Shown: positions 25,132 through 37,390 of the stretch, piece by piece
Position numbering within the stretch: position 1 is the stretch's first letter
How the letters are laid out: every line of letters starts with the position of its first letter
Origin: Pseudomonas sp. DTU_2021_1001937_2_SI_NGA_ILE_001
GTDB taxonomy: Bacteria; Pseudomonadota; Gammaproteobacteria; Pseudomonadales; Pseudomonadaceae
Length of the DNA stretch: 64,000 bases
Assembly: GCF_032463525.1 (NCBI RefSeq)
Contig: NZ_CP135971.1
Coordinates: 1-64,000, forward strand
Direction: 5' to 3'
Notes under the pieces: generated by a model
Seen by the model: only the letters and a program-made list of their open reading frames with translations
What the model was told of the DNA's origin: nothing
Databases searched by the model: none
Program-made: the position numbers and the translations under genes

Positions 25132-25545
25132 TCAGGGGTCGGTGGCGTGCTGGCTGATCGCTGGAGCCAGGCGCTCGAGCAGCTCCTGCTGTTCGCCGTC
25201 ATCCATCGGCAGCTCGCCGGTGCCTGGGTCGATCAGCTCCAGTTGCCAGGCCAGCAGGGCGAGACAGGACCTGATGATCGAGCGAGCCTCGCCACCCAGG
25301 CAGCCGCCGTGTGCGGCGTCGAGGCAGCCATGCAGTTGTTCGGCAAGCGCTGCCATGGCCGGGGCCGACGCTTGTCGAGCGTGGTTTCCCAGACGCTGCA
25401 GGCTGTTCTGCAGGCCCAAGACGGCGTCTTCGTCGTCGCCGATCATTTCCAGGTGGGCGAGGCATTCCTCGCAACGGTTCAGCAGGGTCTGGGACTCGAA
25501 CATGAACGAGTCGTATTGCAGTGGCCAGTCTTGACTGTTCAGCAT
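25132..25545 (-). CDS. Small all-helical protein, HPt-like by pattern, unknown function
   Basis: A 137-residue acidic, cytoplasmic, all-helical protein. No family was recognised with certainty. Residues around His54 (LGNHARQASAPAMAALAEQLHGCL) loosely recall the HPt pattern H-x-L-K-G-x-x-x-x-x-G-A, but the Lys and Gly are missing, so phosphotransfer is doubtful. It sits between a two-component pair and cheV, in a signalling neighbourhood. It is a single gene, with a gap of 195 bp on one side and 564 bp on the other. Confidence 0.6.
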   Translation of the reverse strand: MLNSQDWPLQYDSFMFESQTLLNRCEECLAHLEMIGDDEDAVLGLQNSLQRLGNHARQASAPAMAALAEQLHGCLDAAHGGCLGGEARSIIRSCLALLAWQLELIDPGTGELPMDDGEQQELLERLAPAISQHATDP

Positions 25546-26035
25546 CCTTGATCTCCGTGCCTCATGGTTTGCGCAGGCAGAGTGCTCTCGGCGAATGCCA
25601 GACAGTTAATGTCGATTTCATGGGGAAGTCTGTAGGGCGCTTCCGAATATTTTCGGTAAGACGTGATTGCTCTGACGGCAATGCCGTTCAGTAGCCCACA
25701 AAGCTTGGAAACTCGACAGGAGGTCGGAGATAGACGGTCCGCCCTGGCGACATCTTGCCACCCGTGCGTGAACGAAGGCCGCATGGCCTGGAAGAGATTC
25801 AACCGCCTGACTCCATTCATGAAACGCGAATGGTGTCACAATAATAGCTATTGAATAGTGCGAATATCAGGTTCGCCCTGATACGGGCTCAGGGCTACCC
25901 CTAATACCGGTTTTGCCGATACCTGCTGAGGAGCGCGGTCCGTGCGCGTCATATCTCGCCTGAACAGTTGGAAAGATGTTTTCAGTAAAGCATGATGTTA
26001 GTGTGATATCAACGGCGGCGGACGTGCACGCGGAT
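25546..26035. other. Intergenic region upstream of cheV, no gene seen
   Basis: About 490 bp of lower GC than the surroundings, with no open frame showing a credible start, codon use or family motif on either strand. It holds the divergent control region of the small helical gene and cheV. The only clear signal is the FliA-type promoter just to the right. Confidence 0.5.
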
Positions 26036-26062
26036 TAAGGTCCTGCCCTTTGCGGCCGATAT
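26036..26062 (+). promoter_or_regulatory. FliA (sigma-28) promoter of cheV
   Basis: TAAG at 26036-26039 and GCCGATAT at 26055-26062 are separated by exactly 15 bases, matching the flagellar sigma-28 consensus TAAA-N15-GCCGATAA in ten of twelve positions. It lies 47 bp before the cheV ATG, with AGGAG close to the start codon. Chemotaxis genes are a usual FliA target. Confidence 0.8.
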
Positions 26063-26109
26063 AACAATAGGCAGACATCTCGTCATCACGCTTCAGGAGT
26101 TCTACTTAA

Positions 26110-27039
26110 ATGGCCGGCATTCTCGACACAGTTGATCAGCGTACCCAGTTGGTGGGCGAGAACCGCCTGGAAATCCTCATGTTCCGCCTGGCCGGTCGTC
26201 AGTTGTTCGCGATCAACGTGTTCAAGGTTCAGGAAGTCCTGCAACTGCCCAAGCTGACGCTCATGCCGCAGCGGCACTCGTTCGTGTGTGGTGTGGTCAA
26301 CCTGCGGGGCCAGACCCTGCCGGTGATCGACCTGTCCCAGGCCATCGGCATGCGCCCACTGGTGCCGGGGCCGAACAGCACCATCATCGTCACCGAGTAC
26401 AACCGTTCGGTGCAGGCGTTCCTGGTGGGCGGTGTGGACCGCATCATCAACATGAACTGGGATGCCATCATGCCGCCGCCGACCAGCGCCGGTCGCCAGC
26501 ATTATCTGACCGCGATCAGCAAGGTCGATGACCAGTTGGTGGAAATCATCGACGTCGAGAAGGTGCTTGCCGAGATCGTGCCTTACAACGCGCGGGTTTC
26601 CACGGAAAAGCTCAAGGATCCGATACTGGAGCATGCCAAGGGCCTGGAAATCCTGCTGGTCGACGACTCCAAGGTGGCGCTCAGTCAGCTGCGCGATACC
26701 CTGTCGCAGCTTGGGATCAAGCTGCACACCGCCAGCGACGGCCTCAAGGGCCTGAACATGCTCAAGGCTTGGGCCGACACCGGCGTGGACATGAACGAGA
26801 AGTTGCTGATGGTCTTCACCGACGCGGAAATGCCCGAGATGGATGGCTACCGCCTGACCACCGAGATTCGCAACGATCCGCGCCTGAAGGGCCTCTACGT
26901 GGTGCTGCATACGTCGTTGTCGGGCAGCTTCAACGAGTCGATGGTAAAGAAGGTCGGTTGCGACAATTTCCTCTCCAAGTTCCAGCCCGACAAGCTTGTG
27001 GATGTCGTCCGCGAGCGCCTGCAGATGGTGTTCGGCTGA
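26110..27039 (+). CDS. cheV: Chemotaxis coupling protein CheV (CheW domain plus receiver domain)
   Basis: A 309-residue fusion. Residues about 15-160 are a CheW-like domain (LEILMFRLAGRQLFAINVFKVQEV and FVCGVVNLRGQTLPVIDL). Residues about 179-305 are a CheY-like receiver with ILLVDDSK (181-188), phosphoacceptor Asp238 in VFTDAEMPEMDGY and the lysine in NFLSKFQPDK. CheV links chemoreceptors to CheA and tunes adaptation through phosphorylation. It is a single gene with its own FliA-type promoter. Confidence 0.95.
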   Translation: MAGILDTVDQRTQLVGENRLEILMFRLAGRQLFAINVFKVQEVLQLPKLTLMPQRHSFVCGVVNLRGQTLPVIDLSQAIGMRPLVPGPNSTIIVTEYNRSVQAFLVGGVDRIINMNWDAIMPPPTSAGRQHYLTAISKVDDQLVEIIDVEKVLAEIVPYNARVSTEKLKDPILEHAKGLEILLVDDSKVALSQLRDTLSQLGIKLHTASDGLKGLNMLKAWADTGVDMNEKLLMVFTDAEMPEMDGYRLTTEIRNDPRLKGLYVVLHTSLSGSFNESMVKKVGCDNFLSKFQPDKLVDVVRERLQMVFG

Positions 27040-27091
27040 GTCCTGTGTAAGCTGTGGCCTGACTTTCTGTGGCACTCAAGGAAAACAGGCC

Positions 27092-27901
27092 ATGTTGCAG
27101 CTCAGCGCGCTTTACCGTTACCCACTCAAATCCTGCAAGCCGGAAGTGCTGCAAAGCGCCTCGCTCGATGCGCTGGGGCTGTCCGGCGACCGCCGCTGGA
27201 TGCTGGTGGATGCAACCACCGGCCGCTTCCTCACTCAACGTGCGCTGCCGCACATGTCACAGCTTTCCGTGCTGTGGAACGCCAGCGGCGGTGTCACGCT
27301 GGCCGCTCCGGGTTTCCAGCCCCTCGACGTGGCCCTGCCCGAAGACCTGCCTGCCAACCTGCGCGGCGTGACCGTATGGCGCGACACCCTGATGGTGCCG
27401 GATGCCGGCGACGCAGCAGCGGAGTGGGCGAGTGCCTTCATCGGTAAACCGACCCGTGTGGTGCATGTACCCGAGGCGCGGGCGCGCTGGTTGCCCGACG
27501 GCTACGGCACGGTGCAGGACAAGGTCGGTTTCGCCGATGGCTTTCCGCTGTTGCTGATTGGCCAGGGCTCGCTGGACGATCTTTCTGCGCGTATCGGCCG
27601 GCCTCAGGAGATGCTGCGTTTTCGCCCCAATCTGGTGGTCAGCGGCGCTGAGCCCTACGCCGAAGACGGCTGGAAGCGCCTTCGCATCGGCAGTGTGGAA
27701 CTGCGCGTGCTCAAGGCCTGTTCGCGCTGCATCCTCACCACCATCGATCCAGCCACCGGCCAGCGCAGTGCCGACCGCGAGCCGCTCAATACGCTCAAGG
27801 GCTACCGCCTGAAAGACAACGAAATCCTGTTTGGCCAGAACCTGGTCAATGATGGGGAAGGGCGACTGGAAGTCGGGATGCCGGTCGAAGTGCTCGAGTA
27901 G
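27092..27901 (+). CDS. MOSC domain protein (YcbX-like, molybdenum cofactor sulfurase C-terminal family)
   Basis: A 269-residue protein with an N-terminal beta-barrel domain (LSALYRYPLKSCKPEVLQSA, LGLSGDRRWMLVD) and a C-terminal MOSC domain (MLRFRPNLVVSGAEPYAEDGWKRLRIG, then LKACSRCILTTIDPATGQR). The conserved cysteine in CSRC is the expected molybdenum or sulfur carrier site. E. coli relatives YcbX and YiiM detoxify N-hydroxylated bases with molybdenum cofactor. The electron donor is not encoded nearby; this version has no fused ferredoxin domain, unlike E. coli YcbX. The ATG at 27092 lies 9 bases after AAGGAAAA. Confidence 0.88.
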   Translation: MLQLSALYRYPLKSCKPEVLQSASLDALGLSGDRRWMLVDATTGRFLTQRALPHMSQLSVLWNASGGVTLAAPGFQPLDVALPEDLPANLRGVTVWRDTLMVPDAGDAAAEWASAFIGKPTRVVHVPEARARWLPDGYGTVQDKVGFADGFPLLLIGQGSLDDLSARIGRPQEMLRFRPNLVVSGAEPYAEDGWKRLRIGSVELRVLKACSRCILTTIDPATGQRSADREPLNTLKGYRLKDNEILFGQNLVNDGEGRLEVGMPVEVLE

Positions 27902-27915
27902 CAGGTCCGGGCCAG

Positions 27916-27944
27916 CCGGGCGGGTGCGCAATGCGTCCGCCCGG
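27916..27944. terminator. Hairpin between convergent MOSC and slt genes
   Basis: A perfect 8-bp GC-rich inverted repeat (CCGGGCGG at 27916-27923 with 27937-27944), 13-base loop, lies between two convergent stops. No T-run on either strand, so terminator function is likely but not certain. Confidence 0.5.
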
Positions 27945-27951
27945 ATGAAAC

Positions 27952-29880
27952 TCAGAGGTCGTCGAAGAAGCGCTCGTGCCAATCCACCAGCGGCTGGGGA
28001 TTGTTGAGCTTCTGGCCGTAGATCACCGCGTAGGACAGCACGTTCTGCACGTATTGGCGGGTTTCGTCGAACGGAATGCTCTCGACCCAGACATCGAAGC
28101 CCAGGTGGTTGGCGCCCTTGAGCCATTGGCGCACGCGGCCGGCGCCAGCGTTGTAGGCCGCCGAGGCCAGGACGCGGTTGCCGTTGAACTGGCCGTGGAC
28201 CTGGCTGAGGTAGGCCGCACCGAGCTGGATGTTGGTTTCCGGGTTGAATACCTGCTGTGGCGAGGCCAGTGGAATGCTGAACTTGCGCGCGGTTTCCTTG
28301 GCGGTCGCCGGCATCAGCTGCATCAGGCCACTGGCGCCCACGCCAGAGCGGGCGTCATCCATGAAGGCGCTTTCCTGCCGGGTAATGGCGAATACCCAAC
28401 TCGAATGCAGGCCGCGGACCTTGGCTTCACGGACCAGGGTGTCGCGATAGGCCATGGGGAACCGGATGTCCAGGTCGTCCCAGTACTGTGCCTGGCTGAT
28501 GGTACGGATTGCCGGGAAGTACCATTTCATGTCGTAGGCCAGCTTGGCCTGGGCGACCATCTCGTCGCGGTTGAAGTGACGGCTGACGTGATACCACTCG
28601 CGGCGGCCGTCGACGATTTCGCCACGGGCGTGGAATTCCAGGGCGCGGCGGATGCCCGGCGTGTTGCGTACCTTGTTGATGACCGCCTGGCTCAGCACCA
28701 GCGGCTTGTTGTTGAGTTGGTAGGGGCTCTGGGTACGGTCGGCGGCCAGGAAGCCGTAGAAGTCGCGCTCCTTGGCCACGTCCTTGTACAGGCTGGGGAT
28801 CAGCGGGTTGCCCGGCTGCGCCAGTTCCAGGGCGCGTGCTTCCCAGTAGCGCCAGCGGTTGGTCTTGGCCAGGTCCGGTGGCAGGCGGCGCGCCAGGTCG
28901 TAGGCCTCCTGCCAGCGGCCCAGGCGCAGCAGCAGGCGCATGCGCCATTCACTGACCGTGTCGTCGCGCAGCTGCGGGTCATAGCGGGTCATGATTTCCA
29001 GCGCGCGGTCGTCGTAGCGACGTGCGAGGGTCAAGCCGATTTCCTTGGCGATCTCGACCTTTTCTTCATTGGAAAAGTGCAGGGTCGCGGCGTAGCCGTC
29101 GAGCATCGACAGCGCCTTTTGCGGATCCTGGCGGGCCAGACGCCGCAGGCCCAGGCCGACCACATCTGACATCGCTTCGTCGACCGGGCGGAATTGCGCC
29201 GGGTTGTTGAGCATTTCCGGCTTCTGAGCCACCTGTAGCAGCAGTTTGCCTTGGGGCGCCATGGAGTTGAGGCTGTTGACCAGGCTGGTGGCCAGGCTGT
29301 AGTTGCGCGCCTGGGCGGCCAGCTTGGCGCGCTGCCAGCGCTTCTGCTCGGTGAGCTGCCCGGCGGCGGCCCACTGGGCGAAAAAGGCGTCGCAGGAGTC
29401 GGGCAGGCTCTTGCTGGTCATCCACAGTTTTTCGGCGCTGGCGTAGGCTTCGGCACGCTGGCCGTTGTTGATCTGGTACTGGCCGTACAGGCAGTCCAGT
29501 TCGGTGAAGTTCATCTTCGGATCGTAGTAGCGGACGAAGGTCGCCCAGTCGCCGCGTTCGGCCAGCCAGCGCAGCCAGCGCAGCTTCATCCAGTTGGCCT
29601 GGGGCAGGTCGCCGTGCTCGGCGAGAAATTTCTCGATCTCGACGTTGCTGGCGCTCTTGAGGCGGGCGGTCAGTTCGTCGTATTCGAGGTAGGGCTGCAG
29701 GGGATAGTCGGCCAGTGCCGCGCTGTTGCGCAGGTACGGACCGGTATCCCCCTTGGCCAGGGCGCTCTTGGCTTCGTCGTAGAGTTTGCGCTGTTGGGTG
29801 ATGTCCACCGCCTGGACCTGCGTGGCGGCGGTGACGGAGAGGAGCAGGCAGGATACAAGGCTGAGCAAACGACCGCGCAT
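27952..29880 (-). CDS. slt: Soluble lytic murein transglycosylase
   Basis: A 642-residue periplasmic enzyme that cleaves peptidoglycan with formation of 1,6-anhydromuramic acid. It has a signal peptide (MRGRLLSLVSCLLLSVTAATQVQA), the long alpha-superhelical U-domain (about 40-400), a linker domain and the C-terminal catalytic SLT domain (about 480-620). In the latter the catalytic Glu lies in TRQESAFMDDARSGVGASGLMQLMP, followed by NIQLGAAYL and SAAYNAGAGRV. Length matches E. coli Slt70. It neighbours uup divergently, as known in other pseudomonads. Confidence 0.95.
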   Translation of the reverse strand: MRGRLLSLVSCLLLSVTAATQVQAVDITQQRKLYDEAKSALAKGDTGPYLRNSAALADYPLQPYLEYDELTARLKSASNVEIEKFLAEHGDLPQANWMKLRWLRWLAERGDWATFVRYYDPKMNFTELDCLYGQYQINNGQRAEAYASAEKLWMTSKSLPDSCDAFFAQWAAAGQLTEQKRWQRAKLAAQARNYSLATSLVNSLNSMAPQGKLLLQVAQKPEMLNNPAQFRPVDEAMSDVVGLGLRRLARQDPQKALSMLDGYAATLHFSNEEKVEIAKEIGLTLARRYDDRALEIMTRYDPQLRDDTVSEWRMRLLLRLGRWQEAYDLARRLPPDLAKTNRWRYWEARALELAQPGNPLIPSLYKDVAKERDFYGFLAADRTQSPYQLNNKPLVLSQAVINKVRNTPGIRRALEFHARGEIVDGRREWYHVSRHFNRDEMVAQAKLAYDMKWYFPAIRTISQAQYWDDLDIRFPMAYRDTLVREAKVRGLHSSWVFAITRQESAFMDDARSGVGASGLMQLMPATAKETARKFSIPLASPQQVFNPETNIQLGAAYLSQVHGQFNGNRVLASAAYNAGAGRVRQWLKGANHLGFDVWVESIPFDETRQYVQNVLSYAVIYGQKLNNPQPLVDWHERFFDDL

Positions 29881-30071
29881 GAGACTTCCGGGCTGTTGAG
29901 TCGTGAAAATGCCGTTAGCTTAGCCTTTTGCCACCTTGGGTTGAAAGCGTTGCGGCGCTCTGCGACTCACCTGGAAATAATTGATCCCCGCCTGCCAGAC
30001 CGTTTCACCGCCATGCCGGACAGCGCCGCCTCATCTCGGGTAGAATGCGCGCCCGGTTTTTGGAGAAGCTC

Positions 30072-31991
<1,920 letters not shown>

Positions 31992-31996
31992 TGGGC

Positions 31997-32028
31997 AAGC
32001 CCGCAGCGGCAAGTGTCGCTGCGGGCTT
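31997..32028 (+). terminator. Terminator hairpin between convergent uup and usp
   Basis: A perfect 12-bp inverted repeat (AAGCCCGCAGCG at 31997-32008 with 32017-32028), 8-base loop, starts 6 bases after the uup stop. No long T-run follows, but the stem is strong and lies between two convergent stops. Confidence 0.65.
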
Positions 32029-32033
32029 GTGAG

Positions 32034-32474
32034 TTACTCAGGTTTCTTCAGGCGTACCGCCAGCACGTCGCAGGGGGCGCCGTGCAGGACGTCGTTGGCG
32101 GTGGAGCCGAGCAGCAGCGCCAGGCCATGGCGGCCATGGCTGCCGACCACGATCAGGTCGCATTGCTTGTCCTTGGCCAGCTGGTGAATCTCCTGGCGCG
32201 GCTGACCGTAGACCAAGTGGCTTTCGCCGGCCTTGATGTCCGGGTACTTCTCCTTGAGGCGCTGGAGCTTTTCCTTGGCCTGGTCGATCTGTTGCTGTTG
32301 CAGTTGTGACAGGTCCATGGGGACATCGCCGCCAAAGGCCATGGCCATGGGTTCGACGATGTGCACCATCGACAAGGTCGCGCCGCTGCTCTCGGCCAGC
32401 AGGCGGGCACGCTTGATGACCGGATCGCATTCATCGGTCAGGTCTATGGCGACCAGAATGTGTTGATACGGCAT
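32034..32474 (-). CDS. Universal stress protein, UspA family
   Basis: A 146-residue cytoplasmic protein. It begins MPYQHILVAIDLTDECDPVI and ends with the nucleotide-binding loop CDLIVVGSHGRHGLALLLGSTANDVLHGAPCDVLAVR, the G-2x-G-9x-G-S/T motif of ATP-binding USPs. An insert of about 15 residues with MDLSQLQQQQID lies in the middle. The ATG at 32474 has GGAGG 9 bases upstream, so the longer frame to 32582 was rejected. Likely induced by stress or stationary phase, by family. Confidence 0.9.
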   Translation of the reverse strand: MPYQHILVAIDLTDECDPVIKRARLLAESSGATLSMVHIVEPMAMAFGGDVPMDLSQLQQQQIDQAKEKLQRLKEKYPDIKAGESHLVYGQPRQEIHQLAKDKQCDLIVVGSHGRHGLALLLGSTANDVLHGAPCDVLAVRLKKPE

Positions 32475-32587
32475 GAGAGTATCCTCCGGAACAATGCGTC
32501 GTAGCCAGTATGGCCCTTTCGTGCCCGTCTGGGCAGGTCCTGTTGACGGCCGTTCATTAATGATTGTTGTAGGGCGGGGCAAGGAAT

Positions 32588-33031
32588 ATGACGGGCTGGA
32601 TCATTCTGTCAATCATTTGTGTGATGCTCAGCCCGCTGGTGTGGATGCTGCCATCGCGCAAGCAGAGCGGAAGGATGGCCTTGCGCCTTGAGGCGCGGCG
32701 CCTGGGAATGGGCATGCAGCTGGCGCGGGCGCAGTGGCCGCACTGGCTGGACCCGCAGCCCTCGGCCAGTTGTGCGCAGTACCACCGGCAGCGCAGCTCC
32801 GGCCTTACGGCGGGCTGGGAATACTGGCAGAACGGTGCGGGCAACTGGGTCAATCGCTGGCGCGAGCCTTGTGGCGACGAGTCGATGCTGGCCGTGCTGC
32901 GCAACCTGCCTGCCGATGTGTACAAGGTCGAGGCTGACGGGCGGATGGTTTCGCTGTATTGGGGGGAGCGCGGTGACGCGCAAGTGTTGCAGCATATTAA
33001 TGAAGCGCTTCAGGCGCTGGCGGCCCGCTGA
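32588..33031 (+). CDS. Membrane-anchored hypothetical protein
   Basis: A 147-residue protein with one N-terminal membrane segment (TGWIILSIICVMLSPLVWMLP) and a basic then mixed-charge cytoplasmic part holding several Trp (WPHWLDPQP, WEYWQNGAGNWVNRW). AAGGA precedes the ATG. It is divergent from the universal stress gene (113 bp) and 550 bp before fadB. A gene of unknown function in this position is also part of the P. aeruginosa order as recalled. No catalytic motif was seen. Confidence 0.75.
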   Translation: MTGWIILSIICVMLSPLVWMLPSRKQSGRMALRLEARRLGMGMQLARAQWPHWLDPQPSASCAQYHRQRSSGLTAGWEYWQNGAGNWVNRWREPCGDESMLAVLRNLPADVYKVEADGRMVSLYWGERGDAQVLQHINEALQALAAR

Positions 33032-33042
33032 ACGGTGCCCAT

Positions 33043-33068
33043 AAAAAAGCCCGATAGCGATATCGGGC
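33043..33068 (-). terminator. Intrinsic hairpin after the membrane-anchored hypothetical gene
   Basis: A perfect 8-bp inverted repeat (GCCCGATA at 33049-33056, GCGA loop, 33061-33068) has A6 on its left. It therefore reads as a stem plus U-run only on the minus strand; on the plus strand it is a bare stem. No minus-strand gene runs into it, so its direction is odd. Confidence 0.5.
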
Positions 33069-33582
33069 CGGGGGTGGCCAGGCAGGCCGGTAATGCAGGG
33101 CGGGCGGCGCAACGCCGCCTGGCTATCGAGCGAAGTGCTCGAAGACGATGAGCAGGACTCTAGCTGCTTTGCTCTGTTTTGTCGCTTTTTTTCCGACTGA
33201 TTGTTCTGGTGAACCACGATGGTGCGCACGCAGGGTGTGAAGTTTCGCCCATACTTCGCCCTGTTGTGCGTGGGCGTACGCCAATCAGACGCTCTGCAAC
33301 GGGTTCAGGCGGTCCAGGCTGACCTATGGCCGAAGCACCCTATTCAACGGAGGGGGTGGTCAATTGACAATTGCCTGCTTTTCCATGAATGTGTGCGTAC
33401 CCAAGTCAAACGGTCGTATGAATTGAGCGTTTGGTGTCAGATCAGTCTGACAGAATTCTGACTGCCACGTCGGCGGCGGGCCTGTGATTTGGCGTATTCA
33501 ATGACGGCGACGTCGTAGTCTCGTCGGATGTTGGTAATGTCCGATGTGTATTGTTCAGCTTCCATATCGTGGAGATCAGTTG
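33069..33582 (+). promoter_or_regulatory. Control region of fadBA with a possible PsrA half-conserved box
   Basis: No gene was seen in these 514 bp; an 80-codon frame at 33219-33461 has no ribosome binding site or family match. CAAAC-GGTC-GTATG at 33407-33420 fits the PsrA operator form (G/C)AAAC-N4-GTTT(G/C) with one mismatch in the right arm. The wider block CAAACG-N15-CGTTTG (33407-33433) is also an inverted repeat. TTGACA at 33364-33369 could be a -35 box, but no good -10 follows. Confidence 0.45.
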
Positions 33583-35748
33583 ATGATTTACGAAGGTAAA
33601 GCCATCACGGTTAAGGCTCTTGAAGGTGGCATCGTCGAATTGAATTTCGATCTCAAGGGTGAGTCCGTCAACAAGTTCAACCGCCTCACCCTCGAGGAAC
33701 TGCGTCAGGTGGTCGACACCCTCAAGGCCGACAGCTCGGTCAAGGGCGTGATCGTCACCAGTGGCAAGGACGTCTTCATCGTCGGCGCCGATATCACCGA
33801 GTTCGTCGACAATTTCAAACTGCCCGATGCCGAACTGGTAGCGGGCAACCTGCAGGCCAACCGCATTTTCAGTGATTTCGAAGACCTTGGCGTGCCCACC
33901 GTGGCGGCGATCAACGGCATCGCGCTTGGCGGTGGCCTGGAGATGTGCCTGGCGGCAGATTACCGCGTCATGGCCGCAGGCGCGAAGATCGGCCTGCCCG
34001 AAGTTAAGCTGGGCATCTACCCCGGCTTCGGCGGTACCGTCCGCCTGCCGCGCCTGATTGGCGCCGACAACGCCATCGAGTGGATCGCCTCCGGCAAGGA
34101 GAATGCGGCCGAGGACGCGTTGAAGGTCGGTGCTGTGGATGCCGTGGTCGCCCCCGACAAGCTGCAGGCCGCTGCACTGGACCTGGTGAAGCGGGCTATC
34201 TCTGGAGAGTTCGACTTCAAGGCAAAGCGCCAGCCAAAGCTGGAGAAGCTCAAGCTCAACGCCATCGAACAGATGATGGCCTTCGAGACTGCCAAGGGCT
34301 TCGTCGCCGGTCAGGCCGGCCCCAACTATCCGGCTCCTGTCGAGGCCATCAAGACCATCCAGAAAGCTGCCAGCTTCGGTCGCGACAAGGCGCTGGAGGT
34401 CGAGGCCGCCGGCTTCGTCAAGATGGCCAAGACCTCTGCGGCGCAGAGCCTCATCGGCCTGTTTCTCAACGACCAGGAACTCAAGCGCAAGGCCAAGGCC
34501 TATGACGCACAGGCTCGTGATGTGCACCAGGCCGCAGTGCTGGGTGCCGGCATCATGGGCGGCGGCATCGCCTACCAGTCCGCCGTCAAGGGCACTCCGA
34601 TCCTGATGAAGGACATCCGCGAGGAGGCCGTGCAACTGGGCCTGAACGAGGCGTCCAAACTGCTGGGCAACCGTGTCGAGAAGGGGCGCCTGACCCCGGC
34701 GAAGATGGCCGAGGCGCTGAATGCCATCCGTCCGACCCTGTCCTATGGTGATTTCGGCCATGTCGACCTGGTGGTCGAGGCCGTAGTCGAAAATCCCAAG
34801 GTCAAGCAGGCGGTGCTTGCCGAGGTCGAGGAGCAGGTGGGCGAGAACACCATCCTGGCGTCCAACACCTCGACAATCTCCATCAGCCTGCTGGCCAAGG
34901 CCCTCAAGCGCCCGGAAAACTTCGTTGGCATGCACTTCTTCAACCCGGTGCACATGATGCCGCTGGTGGAAGTGATCCGTGGCGAGAAGTCCAGTGAAGA
35001 GGCCGTGGCAACGACCGTCGCCTACGCCAAGAAAATGGGCAAGAACCCGATCGTGGTCAACGATTGCCCGGGCTTTCTGGTCAACCGCGTACTGTTCCCT
35101 TACTTCGGCGGTTTCGCCAAGCTGGTCAGCGCCGGTGTGGACTTCGTGCGCATCGACAAGGTCATGGAGAAGTTCGGTTGGCCCATGGGCCCGGCCTATC
35201 TGATGGACGTGGTCGGTATCGACACCGGTCATCATGGTCGCGACGTCATGGCCGAAGGCTTTCCCGATCGCATGAAGGACGAGCGCCGCTCGGCCATCGA
35301 TGCCCTGTATGAGGCCAAGCGTCTGGGCCAGAAGAACGGCAAGGGTTTCTACGCCTACGAGACCGACAAGAAGGGCAAGCCGAAGAAGGTTTTCGACCCG
35401 CAGGTCCTCGATGTGCTCAAGCCGATCATCTTCGAACAGCGCGAGCTGAGCGACGAAGACATCATCAACTGGATGATGGTCCCGCTGTGCCTGGAGACCG
35501 TGCGCTGCCTGGAAGATGGCATCGTCGAGACGGCGGCCGAAGCCGACATGGGTCTGATCTACGGCATCGGTTTCCCTCCGTTCCGGGGTGGTGCGCTGCG
35601 CTACATCGACTCCATTGGTGTAGCCGAATTCGTCGCCCTGGCCGATCGTTATGCCGAACTGGGTGCCCTGTATGAACCGACCGCGAAACTGCGTGAAATG
35701 GCCCGCAACGGCCAGAGTTTCTTCGGTCAAGCGCCAGTCAAGGAGTAA
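33583..35748 (+). CDS. fadB: Fatty acid oxidation complex, alpha subunit FadB
   Basis: A 721-residue multifunctional beta-oxidation enzyme. Residues 1-190 are an enoyl-CoA hydratase/isomerase (oxyanion region [16 protein letters not shown], catalytic Glu in [16 protein letters not shown]). From about 310 it is a 3-hydroxyacyl-CoA dehydrogenase (NAD-binding [26 protein letters not shown], catalytic His in [16 protein letters not shown]). It forms an alpha2-beta2 complex with FadA. The ATG at 33583 follows an A/G-rich GGAGATCAGTTG; an upstream ATG at 33544 would add an unlikely leader. It is followed by fadA after 6 bp. Confidence 0.96.
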   Translation: MIYEGKAITVKALEGGIVELNFDLKGESVNKFNRLTLEELRQVVDTLKADSSVKGVIVTSGKDVFIVGADITEFVDNFKLPDAELVAGNLQANRIFSDFEDLGVPTVAAINGIALGGGLEMCLAADYRVMAAGAKIGLPEVKLGIYPGFGGTVRLPRLIGADNAIEWIASGKENAAEDALKVGAVDAVVAPDKLQAAALDLVKRAISGEFDFKAKRQPKLEKLKLNAIEQMMAFETAKGFVAGQAGPNYPAPVEAIKTIQKAASFGRDKALEVEAAGFVKMAKTSAAQSLIGLFLNDQELKRKAKAYDAQARDVHQAAVLGAGIMGGGIAYQSAVKGTPILMKDIREEAVQLGLNEASKLLGNRVEKGRLTPAKMAEALNAIRPTLSYGDFGHVDLVVEAVVENPKVKQAVLAEVEEQVGENTILASNTSTISISLLAKALKRPENFVGMHFFNPVHMMPLVEVIRGEKSSEEAVATTVAYAKKMGKNPIVVNDCPGFLVNRVLFPYFGGFAKLVSAGVDFVRIDKVMEKFGWPMGPAYLMDVVGIDTGHHGRDVMAEGFPDRMKDERRSAIDALYEAKRLGQKNGKGFYAYETDKKGKPKKVFDPQVLDVLKPIIFEQRELSDEDIINWMMVPLCLETVRCLEDGIVETAAEADMGLIYGIGFPPFRGGALRYIDSIGVAEFVALADRYAELGALYEPTAKLREMARNGQSFFGQAPVKE

Positions 35749-36930
<1,182 letters not shown>

Positions 36931-36948
36931 TCGACTGCGCAGACAACG

Positions 36949-36982
36949 GCCGGGGCCTGATGCCCCGGCTTTTGCGTTTTTC
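36949..36982 (+). terminator. Rho-independent terminator of fadBA
   Basis: A perfect 8-bp stem (GCCGGGGC at 36949-36956, 36962-36969), 5-base loop, is followed by TTTTGCGTTTTT. It lies 19 bp after the fadA stop. Confidence 0.88.
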
Positions 36983-37038
36983 GGCTACGGTTTTTTCGGT
37001 TAGGGTTCACCTGGCCTGACTTTTTTGAGGATTGCACT

Positions 37039-37275
37039 GTGGATTTGCAGCCAGGGCTTTATCGCCATTACAAGGGGCCGGAGTACCGGGTTTTCAGTAT
37101 CGCTCGTCACTCGGAAACCGAGGAGTGGGTGGTCTTCTACCAGGCGTTGTATGGCGATTACGGCATGTGGGTAAGGCCTCTGACAATGTTCCAGGAAACT
37201 GTCGAGGTTGACGGCGAGCGTGTGCCGCGCTTTGCTTTGGTCCGTGCCGAAGAAAGTCTTTTTTCCCGGCCATGA
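37039..37275 (+). CDS. DUF1653 family small protein
   Basis: A 78-residue cytoplasmic protein starting with GTG, with GAGG 9 bases upstream. It contains the DUF1653 pattern LQPGLYRHYKGPEYRVFSIARHSET, VVFYQALYGDYGMWVRPLTMFQE and RVPRFALV. Function is unknown; the fold is a small beta-barrel in known relatives. It sits between fadBA and topA, as in other pseudomonads. Confidence 0.85.
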   Translation: MDLQPGLYRHYKGPEYRVFSIARHSETEEWVVFYQALYGDYGMWVRPLTMFQETVEVDGERVPRFALVRAEESLFSRP

Positions 37276-37390
37276 GGCGGGTCGCTGCCGTTGGCACTGC
37301 TTGACCTCACCTTTTAGCCACTATATATAGCGGTGCCTTTACAGGTTCGCGTCTGTCTTTCATTTATCGTTTTCAGGAATTTTCTGATCC

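Noticed and set aside
25132..25545. Firm assignment of the small helical protein as an HPt phosphotransfer domain
   Set aside because: The His is present, but the Lys and Gly that usually follow are missing, so only a loose resemblance is stated.
25546..25854. Frames of 60-95 codons between the small helical gene and cheV
   Set aside because: No start signal, no conserved motif, and base composition like non-coding DNA.
33219..33461. 80-codon frame upstream of fadB
   Set aside because: No Shine-Dalgarno, no recognisable motif, and it crosses the promoter region with the possible PsrA site.
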